A DNA stretch of 64,000 nt, taken from positions 9,781-73,780 of the forward strand of contig NZ_LLZG01000288.1 in NCBI RefSeq assembly GCF_001509475.1, given 5' to 3'. Below are positions 56,762 through 64,000 of the stretch, piece by piece. Within the stretch, counting starts at the first letter, position 1, and the number at the start of each line of letters is the position of its first letter. The stretch is from Streptomyces regalis. GTDB lineage: Bacteria; Actinomycetota; Actinomycetes; Streptomycetales; Streptomycetaceae. The notes under the pieces were generated by a model that was not told where the DNA came from, ran no database searches, and saw only the letters and a list, made by a program, of their open reading frames with translations. Position numbers and translations under genes: made by a program.

Positions 56762-58525
56762 TCAGGACTTGACGTACAGCTTGTAGAGCATGCAACCGTC
56801 GAAGTTCGGGTCCATCTTCACATTGCCGAGCTTGGAGCCGTGCATGTAGATGCGGCGCATGTACACGTCGGGAATGAACGCGCCGGTCTCGGTGACCTGC
56901 TTGTCCAGGGCGGCCCACATCTTGTTGGCCTTGTCCTGGTCGGCCTCGGCGGTCGCGGCCTTGATGGCGGCGTCGACGGCCGGGTCCTTGAGGTGCGAGT
57001 AGTTTGAGCCCTGCTCGACGACCTGGGTGCTCTCGAACAGCGGCTGGAACACCGAGTAACCGGTCGGCCAGTCGGCGGACCAGCCACCCCAGTACACGTC
57101 GAAGCCGTTGTCGAGCTTGCCGATCTGGTCGTACCAGGTGGTGGAGTCGATGGCCTTGGTGACGACCTCGAAACCGGCTGCCTTCAGCGCGTTCTCGATG
57201 ACGACCTTGATCTTCGTCTGCTGCGGGTCCTGCTGGTAGGCGTAGACGACCTTGTAACCAGACTTGCCGGCCTTCTTCAGGACCTCCTTGGCAGCCTTCG
57301 GGTCGCCCGCCGGGTTCTTCAGCTTGCCCCAGACGTCCTGCGACTCGTAGCCGGCCACGAGCGGGCTCATGATGCCGGTCGCGTAGTCACCGCGGACCTC
57401 GCCGCCCAGCAACTGACGGATGCCGGCGGTCGGCCAGGCCTTGATGAGGGCCTCGCGGACGGCCTTGTCCTCGACCCGGGTGGTGTTGATCCAGTAGCAG
57501 CTGACGCCGCTGCCCAGCTCCTCGAAGATCCGGTCCTTGGCCTCGGCGCGAGCCTTCTGCAGACGCTCCTGCGGGATGGTGCGCCAGCTGACGGCGTACT
57601 GGTCCTTGCCGGCGTCGGCCAGCAGACGGTCGATGGCCGTCAGCTGCTCGATGCCGAACGCGAAGTCGAACTGGTCCGGGTAGGCGTTGCGGATCGGGTC
57701 GGTGGCCGGGTCCCAGTTCTCGTTGCGGACCAGGACCATCGACTTGTCGGTGGTGTGCGACTTGATCTTGTAAGGACCGTTGGAGACAGGCTTCTTGTCG
57801 TAGTCCTGCTTCGCGTCCTTCTTCACCGGGGTCGGCGCGTAGGAGTGCATCGCGAGGACGTAGTTGAAGTCGGGACGGGCCTCGGAGAGGTGGAAGGTGA
57901 TGGTCTTCCCGCTCACCTCGATCGACTTCAGGTGCTTGCCCTTGTACGGGCCCGAGTACGACTTGCGGTACTCCGAGGTGCCGGACAGCCAGATCTGGGC
58001 GTAGCTGGCGCCCTCGGTGATGAAGTCGGAGTAGGCGCGCTCGAAGCCGTGGCGGACGTCGTCGACGGTGACGTCGGAGCCGTCCTCCCACTTGACGCCG
58101 TCCTTCAGGGTGAAGGACCACTTCTTGCCGCCGTCCTCCATGGTGCCCGTGTCGGTGGCGAGGTCGCCGACCAGGGTCATGGAGCCGTCGTCGGCGATCT
58201 TGTAGCCGGTCAGGGTGCGGGAGAGGACGACCGCGGCCAGCGAGTTCCAGGCGTAGTAGATGCGCTGCGGGTCGAGGTGCGAGAAGTCGTCGTCGTTCAG
58301 CAGGTAGACGGTGCCGCCCTTCTTCGCCCCGGAGACCTCGGGGGCCGGGCCCTTGGAGTCCTCGGCGGTACCGATCTTGATCTCGGTCGCGTTGGCCTTG
58401 GCTGCGTCCTGCTTGCCGCCACCGGTGTTGTTGGTGGTGTCGCCGCTGCTGCACGCGGTCAGCACGGAGCCCGACGCCGCTGCAACGCCCGTGGCTATCA
58501 GGAAGTTTCTACGCGAGAAGGACAT
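56762..58525 (-). CDS. Oligopeptide-binding lipoprotein with a Tat-type signal, second operon
   Basis: A 587-residue peptide-binding lipoprotein. The N-terminus MSFSRRNFLIATGVAAASGS contains a twin-arginine motif (SRRNFL) and ends in a lipobox LTAC (about residue 25), so Tat export is likely. The BldKB-like paralogue has no such motif. The SBP_bac_5 core (LVGDLATDTG, WEDGSDVTVDDVRHGFERAY) is clearly related to that protein. The ATG at 58525 has GGCAGGA upstream. It follows the first permease by 81 nt. Confidence 0.92.
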   Translation of the reverse strand: MSFSRRNFLIATGVAAASGSVLTACSSGDTTNNTGGGKQDAAKANATEIKIGTAEDSKGPAPEVSGAKKGGTVYLLNDDDFSHLDPQRIYYAWNSLAAVVLSRTLTGYKIADDGSMTLVGDLATDTGTMEDGGKKWSFTLKDGVKWEDGSDVTVDDVRHGFERAYSDFITEGASYAQIWLSGTSEYRKSYSGPYKGKHLKSIEVSGKTITFHLSEARPDFNYVLAMHSYAPTPVKKDAKQDYDKKPVSNGPYKIKSHTTDKSMVLVRNENWDPATDPIRNAYPDQFDFAFGIEQLTAIDRLLADAGKDQYAVSWRTIPQERLQKARAEAKDRIFEELGSGVSCYWINTTRVEDKAVREALIKAWPTAGIRQLLGGEVRGDYATGIMSPLVAGYESQDVWGKLKNPAGDPKAAKEVLKKAGKSGYKVVYAYQQDPQQTKIKVVIENALKAAGFEVVTKAIDSTTWYDQIGKLDNGFDVYWGGWSADWPTGYSVFQPLFESTQVVEQGSNYSHLKDPAVDAAIKAATAEADQDKANKMWAALDKQVTETGAFIPDVYMRRIYMHGSKLGNVKMDPNFDGCMLYKLYVKS

Positions 58526-58606
58526 CGCATCCTGCCTTCGAAATGAGAGTGATGAGAGAGATCCGGCACCCCGGCGTCTTTGCCGTGGTCCTGAAAAGAG
58601 CCGGAA

Positions 58607-59635
58607 TCAGCGCTTGGTCTTCGGGTCGAGTGCATCGCGCACCGAGTCGCCGAGGAGGTTGAACGCCAGGACGAAGATCACCATGGACACCCCAGGGAAG
58701 AGCAGGAAGGTGATGTCGTCCTGGTAGATCTGGGCGGCGCGTCCGATCATGACGCCCCAGTCCGGAGTGGATTCGTCGAGGCCGACGCCGAGGAAGGCCA
58801 GACCGGCCTCCGTGGTGACCATCATCGGGAGATTGAGGGTTGCCTGGATCAGGATCGGAGTCCAGAGATTGGGCAGCAGCTCCTTGAAGATGATGCGTGC
58901 CGGAGACGCGCCCGTGACCTTGGCGGCCTCGACGAACTCCCGCTCGCGCAGGGCCAGTACCTGGCCGCGCAGCAGTCGGGCGATGGAGGCCCAGCCGAAG
59001 ATGGTGAGCAGGCCAATGAGGCAGGCGACGGTCAGCCAGACCGGCGTGTTCTCGTCGGGTGCGACGAACAGGGCGATGACCACGGGGGTGAAGGCCACGA
59101 AGAACAGCTGGGACGGGAAGGCCAGCAGGATGTCGATGACCCGGCCGATGAACCAGTCCGTCTTGCCGCCGACATAGCCCGCGGTGACACCGATCACGAC
59201 ACCGATGATCACGACGAGGACCGTGATGGCCGTGGCGATCAGCAGCGAGTTGCGGATGCCGTACAGCAGGAACGTGAAGACGTCCCGACCCAGTCCCGGT
59301 TCGACGCCGAACCAGAACTCGCTGTCGATACCGCCGTTCGGCTTCACCGGGAAGCCGTTGTCGCCCAGCAGCCCAGGCGTCGAGAAGCCGTACGTCGTGT
59401 ACGGATCCTTCCCGTACAGCTTGGCTATCAGCGGGGCGCACAGCGCGACCACGAAGAAGAAGATCACGATGCAGGCCGCGATGACGCCCGTGCGGTCCCG
59501 TTTGAAGCGTCGCCAAGCCAGCTGTCCCGGTGACTTGCTCTCGTTGGCCGAGGGGGCGGGAGAAGTGATCGACTTCTCGGCGCTCTCTTCGGTCACCTCA
59601 AGCGGGGCAGCCGCTGATGGAGTTGGGGGGGTCAT
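58607..59635 (-). CDS. Oligopeptide ABC transporter permease (OppC type), first gene of second operon
   Basis: A 342-residue OppC-class permease. The N-terminal region (LAWRRFKRDRTGVIAACIVI) and central EAA loop (REREFVEAAKVTGASPARII) closely parallel the BldKA-like protein. The ATG at 59635 has AGGAG five bases upstream. No TTA codon is apparent in this copy, unlike its paralogue. It heads a minus-strand operon divergent from a third binding-protein gene across 485 nt. Confidence 0.9.
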   Translation of the reverse strand: MTPPTPSAAAPLEVTEESAEKSITSPAPSANESKSPGQLAWRRFKRDRTGVIAACIVIFFFVVALCAPLIAKLYGKDPYTTYGFSTPGLLGDNGFPVKPNGGIDSEFWFGVEPGLGRDVFTFLLYGIRNSLLIATAITVLVVIIGVVIGVTAGYVGGKTDWFIGRVIDILLAFPSQLFFVAFTPVVIALFVAPDENTPVWLTVACLIGLLTIFGWASIARLLRGQVLALREREFVEAAKVTGASPARIIFKELLPNLWTPILIQATLNLPMMVTTEAGLAFLGVGLDESTPDWGVMIGRAAQIYQDDITFLLFPGVSMVIFVLAFNLLGDSVRDALDPKTKR

Positions 59636-60120
59636 GGTGCTCCTGGCCCAAGGGAGGGTCTGATGACTCCGCAGGGCACGCTCCCCTACGGGCTACGCCG
59701 GACTTTTTCAACGCAATTCATTCAAGGTCAATAAATTCTCGGGCGGCTTGGTTGTCTCTTTACGTTTTTTACGCTGCCTTTACCATTCCGTAGCTACGCG
59801 GGTAGCGCAACGTAATCGAGTCGTGCCTTGACTCGGACCAACTGGACTAATCGGGCAATGAGTTCGTTATGCGGACGGTCCAGTGCCGAAATGCGTACAT
59901 CGAGGGGTCGTAATCCAACGGTTCTGCATCGGAACGTGAAGATCCATTGCGCGGTGCACGGAAGATCCACCGGGTCGGGGAGGAGAAGTCCGTTTCGTCG
60001 CCCGCGGGGGGTGCGTGCATCCGGATGGTGTGTTGCTCCATTGGCCGGATCCGGTGTGCGATATGTGCCTTTTGACTCGATATTGGCCCGTAATGGATCA
60101 ATGGCCAGAGGAGGCACCCC
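59636..60120. other. Long divergent regulatory region between two peptide transporter operons
   Basis: These 485 nt contain no convincing gene. The part at 59700-59800 is AT-rich for this genome (T runs, aataaa) and probably carries the promoter of the minus-strand operon. A small palindrome, gctac-gcgg-gtagc, is at 59794-59807. Nearer the plus-strand gene there is the palindrome ccggatccgg and a TTGACT (60072-60077) that could be a -35 element. No operator is assigned. Confidence 0.5.
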
Positions 60121-61746
60121 ATGCGTGGAGCCACGAACGCCGGATGGGCCGCGTGCGCGGTGGCGGTCGCGCTCGCGGCGACGGCCTGCGGAGGCGGAAG
60201 TGACAGCGGTGGTGACGGCCGCGCGGTGCTCAGCTCCTCGTGGACCGATCCGCAGAACCCGCTGGAGCCGGCCAACACCAACGAGGTGCAGGGCGGCAAG
60301 GTGCTCTCCATGATCTTCCGCGGGCTCAAGCAGTACGACCCGAAGACCGGCGAGGCCGAGGACATGGTCGCCGAGCGGATCGAGACCACCGACTCGCAGA
60401 ACTACTCCGTCACGATCAAGGACGGCTGGACCTTCAGCAACGGCGAGAAGGTCACCGCCAAGTCCTTCGTGGACGCCTGGAACTACGGGGCGAGCCTGAA
60501 GAACAACCAGAAGAACGCCTACTTCTTCAGCTACATCGAGGGCTACGACAAGGTCCACCCGGCCCAGGGCGCGCAGAGCGCCGAGACGATGTCCGGGCTG
60601 AAGGTCACCGGCGAGCGGACCTTCACGGTCAGGCTCAGCCAGAAGTTCTCGAGCTTCCCCGACACCCTCGGCTACAACGCCTTCGTCCCGCTGCCCCGGG
60701 CGTTCTACGACGACCACGACGGCTGGCTGGCCAAGCCGGTCGGCAACGGCCCGTATGCCGTGGAGTCGTACACCAAGGGCTCTCAGATGCGCCTGACGAA
60801 GTGGGACGCCTACCCGGGCGAGGACGCGGCGCAGAACGCCGGTGTCACCCTCAAGGTCTACACGGACAACAACACGGCCTACACCGACCTGATGGCCGGC
60901 AACCTCGACCTCGTCGACGACGTACCGGCCCAGCAGCTGAAGAACGTCGCGAACGACCTCGGCGACCGCTACCTCAACACCCCCGCCGGCATCATCCAGA
61001 CGCTCGCCTTCCCCTTCTACGACAGGAACTGGAACAAGGCCGGCTCGGTCAAGGTCCGCAAAGGGCTGTCCCGGGCGATCAACCGCGAGCAGATCACCGA
61101 CACGATCTTCCAGAAGACCCGCACCCCCGCCACCGACTGGACCTCGCCCGTCCTCGGGGCGGAAGGCGGCTACAAGGAGGGGCTGTGCGGCGAGTGGTGC
61201 GAGTACGACGCCGACGCGGCCAAGAAGCTGATCGAGGAGGGCGGCGGGCTGCCCGGCGGCCAGGTGAAGATCACGTACAACGCGGACACCGGCTCCCACA
61301 AGCTGTGGGTGGACGCCGTCTGCAACTCCATCAACAACGCCCTGGACAACGACCGGGCCTGCGTCGGCAACCCGATCGGCACCTTCGCCGACTTCCGGAG
61401 CAAGAGCACGACCCAGAAGCTCTCCGGCCCCTTCCGGGCGGGCTGGCAGATGGACTACCCCCTCACCCAGAACTTCCTCCAGCCGCTCTACTACACCAAC
61501 GCCTCCTCCAACGACGGCAAGTGGTCCAACAAGGAGTTCGACAGGCTCGTCGACGAGGCGAACGCCGAGACCGACCCCGCCACGGCCGTGGAGATGTTCC
61601 AGAAGGCCGAGGCGGTCGTCCGGGACAACATGGCGGCCATCCCGCTCTGGTACCAGAACGGCAGCGCCGGCTGGTCCGAGCGGCTGTCGAACGTGGCCCT
61701 CAACCCGTTCAGCGTCCCCGTCTACGACCAGATCAAGGTCGGCTGA
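60121..61746 (+). CDS. Peptide-binding lipoprotein (OppA/DppA type), third system
   Basis: A 541-residue lipoprotein. The signal MRGATNAGWAACAVAVALAA ends in lipobox ATAC (about residue 23). The mature part (AVLSSSWTDPQNPLEPANTN) is typical of actinobacterial OppA-like proteins, and the SBP_bac_5 core follows. The ATG at 60121 has GAGGAGG upstream. It differs clearly from the two BldKB-type lipoproteins. Two OppB/OppC permeases follow directly. Confidence 0.92.
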   Translation: MRGATNAGWAACAVAVALAATACGGGSDSGGDGRAVLSSSWTDPQNPLEPANTNEVQGGKVLSMIFRGLKQYDPKTGEAEDMVAERIETTDSQNYSVTIKDGWTFSNGEKVTAKSFVDAWNYGASLKNNQKNAYFFSYIEGYDKVHPAQGAQSAETMSGLKVTGERTFTVRLSQKFSSFPDTLGYNAFVPLPRAFYDDHDGWLAKPVGNGPYAVESYTKGSQMRLTKWDAYPGEDAAQNAGVTLKVYTDNNTAYTDLMAGNLDLVDDVPAQQLKNVANDLGDRYLNTPAGIIQTLAFPFYDRNWNKAGSVKVRKGLSRAINREQITDTIFQKTRTPATDWTSPVLGAEGGYKEGLCGEWCEYDADAAKKLIEEGGGLPGGQVKITYNADTGSHKLWVDAVCNSINNALDNDRACVGNPIGTFADFRSKSTTQKLSGPFRAGWQMDYPLTQNFLQPLYYTNASSNDGKWSNKEFDRLVDEANAETDPATAVEMFQKAEAVVRDNMAAIPLWYQNGSAGWSERLSNVALNPFSVPVYDQIKVG

Positions 61747-61753
61747 GCCCGTC

Positions 61754-62677
61754 ATGGGGCGGTACGTCGTCCGGCGTCTGGTGCAGATGGTCCCGGTGTT
61801 CATCGGGTCGACCCTGCTGATCTTCCTCATGGTGAACGTGATGGGCGACCCCATCGCGGGCCTGTGCGGCGACCGGCAGTGCGACGCGGCGACGGCGGCT
61901 CAGCTGAAGAAGGAGTTCGGCCTCGACCAGCCCGTGTGGCAGCAGTACCTGACCTACATGGGGAACGTCTTCACCGGAGACTTCGGTACGGCGTTCAACG
62001 GCCAGGAAGTCACCGAGCTGATGTCGACGGCCTTCCCGGTCACCATCCGGCTCACCGTCGTGGCGATCTGCTTCGAGGTCCTCATCGGGATCACGCTGGG
62101 CGTGGTCACCGGCCTGCGCCGCGGCCGCCCCATCGACACCGGGGTCCTCCTCCTCACCCTCGTCGTCATTTCCGTCCCCACCTTCGTCACGGGCCTGCTG
62201 CTCCAGCTGCTGCTCGGCGTGGAACGGAACTGGATCCGCCCCTCCGTCTCCCCGGAAGCCCCCTTCGGCGAGCTGATCGTCCCCGGGCTCGTCCTCGCCT
62301 CGGTCTCCCTGGCTTACGTCACCCGCCTGACCCGTACGTCCATCGCGGAGAACCGGCGCTCCGACTACGTCCGTACGGCCATCGCCAAGGGCCTGCCGAG
62401 GCACCGAGTCGTCACCCGGCACCTGCTCCGCAACTCCCTCATCCCCGTCGTCACCTTCATCGGAGCCGACATCGGGTTCCTCATGGGCGGCGCGATCGTC
62501 ACCGAGCGGATCTTCAACATCCACGGCGTCGGCTACCAGCTCTACCAGGGCATCCTGCGCCAGAACACCCAGACGGTCGTCGGCTTCGTGACGGTCCTCG
62601 TCCTCGTCTTCCTCCTCTGCAACCTGGTCGTCGACCTCCTGTACGCCGTACTCGACCCGAGGATCCGCTATGCCTGA
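61754..62677 (+). CDS. Peptide ABC transporter permease (OppB/DppB type), third system
   Basis: A 307-residue permease with TM1 (VRRLVQMVPVFIGSTLLIFL), five more TMs and the EAA loop SDYVRTAIAKGLPRHRVVTR. It has the standard length of classical DppB proteins and a first loop LCGDRQCDAA. It starts 7 nt after the lipoprotein stop and overlaps the next gene by 8 nt. Confidence 0.92.
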   Translation: MGRYVVRRLVQMVPVFIGSTLLIFLMVNVMGDPIAGLCGDRQCDAATAAQLKKEFGLDQPVWQQYLTYMGNVFTGDFGTAFNGQEVTELMSTAFPVTIRLTVVAICFEVLIGITLGVVTGLRRGRPIDTGVLLLTLVVISVPTFVTGLLLQLLLGVERNWIRPSVSPEAPFGELIVPGLVLASVSLAYVTRLTRTSIAENRRSDYVRTAIAKGLPRHRVVTRHLLRNSLIPVVTFIGADIGFLMGGAIVTERIFNIHGVGYQLYQGILRQNTQTVVGFVTVLVLVFLLCNLVVDLLYAVLDPRIRYA

Positions 62678-63683
62678 CCAGCCGTTCCAGTTCGAGGGCG
62701 CGATCGCCGGCAGCGCAACGGGCGGCGCGACAGGCCTGACGGCGAGCGGGGCCGAGCCGTCGGGCAGACCCCCGGGTGGCCCTGAGGGCAAGGGCCCCGA
62801 CGGACTGGGACCGGACCTGTCGCCCGCCTCCACCGGACGGGCCCGCAGCCTGTGGTCCGACGCCTGGAGCGATCTGCGCCGCAACCCCGTCTTCATCGTC
62901 TCGGCCCTGATCATCCTCTTCCTGCTCTTCATCTCCCTCTGGCCCTCGGCCATCGCCCCCGGCAGCCCCCTCAAGTGCGACCTCGCCAAGGCCCAGCAGG
63001 GTTCCGCACCCGGCCATCCCTTCGGCTACGACGGCCAGGGCTGCGACGTCTACACGCGCACGGTCCACGGCGCCCGTACGTCCGTCACGGTCGGCGTCTG
63101 CGCCACGCTCGGGGTCGCGATCCTCGGCTCGGTACTGGGCGCGCTCGCCGGGTTCTTCGGCGGCCTGGGGGACTCGGTCCTCTCCCGCGTCACCGACGTC
63201 TTCTTCGCCATCCCGGTCATCCTCGGCGGCCTGGTCCTGCTGTCGGTGGTGACCAGCAACTCCGTCTGGCCGGTCATCGGCTTCATTGTGCTGCTCGGCT
63301 GGCCGCAGCTCTCCCGCATCGCCCGCGGCGCGGTCATCACCGCCAAACAGAACGACTACGTGCAGGCCGCCCGCGCCCTGGGCGCCTCCAACTCCCGCCT
63401 TCTGCTGCGCCACATCGCGCCCAACGCCATCGCCCCGGTGATCGTGGTCGCCACCATCGCACTCGGCACGTACATCGCTCTGGAGGCCACCCTGTCCTAC
63501 CTCGGCGTAGGCCTGAAACCCCCGAGCGTCTCCTGGGGCATCGACATCTCCGCGGCCTCCCCCTACATCCGCAACGCCCCCCACGCCCTCCTGTGGCCCT
63601 CCGGCGCCCTGGCCGTCACGGTCCTGGCCTTCATCATGCTGGGCGACGCGGTGCGCGACGCCCTGGATCCGAAGCTGAGGTGA
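62670..63683 (+). CDS. Peptide ABC transporter permease (OppC/DppC type), third system
   Basis: A 337-residue permease. A Gly/Pro-rich cytoplasmic N-terminus of about 55 residues precedes TM1, and the EAA loop is NDYVQAARALGASNSRLLLR. The ATG at 62670 lies inside the end of the OppB-type gene. No ATPase gene follows within the window: 317 nt of sequence remain without a gene. The 3' end is echoed in degenerate form 150 nt downstream (63751-63832). Confidence 0.92.
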   Translation: MPDQPFQFEGAIAGSATGGATGLTASGAEPSGRPPGGPEGKGPDGLGPDLSPASTGRARSLWSDAWSDLRRNPVFIVSALIILFLLFISLWPSAIAPGSPLKCDLAKAQQGSAPGHPFGYDGQGCDVYTRTVHGARTSVTVGVCATLGVAILGSVLGALAGFFGGLGDSVLSRVTDVFFAIPVILGGLVLLSVVTSNSVWPVIGFIVLLGWPQLSRIARGAVITAKQNDYVQAARALGASNSRLLLRHIAPNAIAPVIVVATIALGTYIALEATLSYLGVGLKPPSVSWGIDISAASPYIRNAPHALLWPSGALAVTVLAFIMLGDAVRDALDPKLR

Positions 63684-64000
63684 GGGCGTGGTGGCGATGG
63701 CACGGGGCGAGTGGGGGCGCCGGTCTTGTCACGCCTTCCGGCGCGCCGCCGGTCGCGGTCCTGGACCTGGCCCTGTTCCTCAGCATGCTCGGCGACGCGG
63801 CGGGCGATGCCCGGGATCCGAGGCCGAGGTGAGGGAGCGGTGGGTTGCTGGTCGGGGACGTGGTTGGGGGGCGAGGACGGCTTGTCGTGTGCCCCGCGCC
63901 CTCCGACGCCCTGGCGCGTGCCGGCCTTCGTGCTCGACGGCGGGACCGGTCTTTGGCGTTGCCGACGGTGTGGTGGCGCTGGTGCGGGGCGGGGCGGGGT
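63684..64000. other. Gene-free end of the window
   Basis: Apart from the degenerate copy of the permease 3' end at 63751-63832, I see no gene. The last 160 nt are GC-rich with short runs of G and no convincing start, hairpin or promoter. Whether ATPase genes for the third transporter lie beyond 64000 cannot be told. Confidence 0.5.
63751..63832 (+). pseudogene. Degenerate second copy of the OppC-type permease 3' end
   Basis: The sequence reads VAVLDLALFLSMLGDAAGDA followed by RDPRPR and a stop, echoing VTVLAFIMLGDAVRDALDPK at the true permease end. At DNA level ggcgacgcgg, ggatccga and gaggtgaggg are shared, with a small insertion. It looks like a partial duplication of the gene's tail or a remnant of a second permease gene. 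Confidence 0.65.

Noticed and set aside
1..64000. tRNA, rRNA, riboswitch or intact insertion sequence
   Set aside because: Looking through the intergenic regions I found no cloverleaf, rRNA segment, recognisable riboswitch core or transposase frame.

Overview
The window is high-GC actinobacterial DNA with the hallmarks of Streptomyces: GTG and TTG starts, many ATGA/GTGA gene overlaps, a type II polyketide cluster, an XRE/DUF397/ATPase regulatory trio, a SpoIIE-type phosphatase and a BldK-type oligopeptide permease. Gene order, protein lengths and diagnostic residues match, from memory, the actinorhodin (act) cluster of Streptomyces coelicolor and the chromosome downstream of it. The sequence differs from what I recall of that strain, so I infer a related species carrying act at its usual locus. 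No database search was possible.

Region 1 (1-19205) is the act-type cluster. It holds the tail of actVI-ORF4, then actVA-ORF1 to ORF6 (efflux, PPOX-fold protein, unknown protein, NmrA-like dimerisation factor, flavin monooxygenase, ABM monooxygenase). Next come the actII genes (TetR repressor, MFS pump, MMPL pump, SARP activator), the divergent ketoreductase actIII, and the core KSalpha, chain-length factor, ACP, aromatase, cyclase and flavin reductase. It ends with an acyl-CoA carboxylase beta/epsilon pair that would supply malonyl-CoA. Control sites are visible: a perfect 13-bp-arm operator between the TetR and pump genes, phased TCGAG repeats between ketoreductase and KSalpha, and a 30-bp-arm hairpin terminator between the SARP and ketoreductase genes. 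The aromatase carries a 10-copy 9-nt minisatellite, and the SARP gene has no TTA codon.

Region 2 (19206-35221) is a mix: a membrane-anchored unknown protein, a LysR/SDR divergent pair, the XRE-DUF397-ATPase trio, a secreted subtilisin with P-domain facing a serpin, a proline-rich membrane protein, a GntR regulator, a small SPOR-like protein, a Nudix hydrolase, a lone anti-sigma-type ATPase, a PAS-GAF-SpoIIE-HATPase protein, and a coiled-coil membrane protein resembling TPM-domain proteins without the TPM domain.

Region 3 (35315-44683) holds a succinate dehydrogenase/fumarate reductase operon (membrane anchor, flavoprotein, iron-sulfur protein), a small coiled-coil protein, an LpqW-like lipoprotein with a long Lys/Glu-rich insert, another lipoprotein, and the translational GTPase typA.

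Region 4 (44870-64000) is dominated by peptide transport. A BldK-like operon (permease, lipoprotein, permease, two ATPases) has TTA codons in its first two genes. A second, convergent operon has the same gene order. A third, divergent set (lipoprotein and two permeases) has no ATPase in view. Between them lie a MITE-like inverted repeat, a methyltransferase, an amidohydrolase and the remains of a toxin-antitoxin pair.
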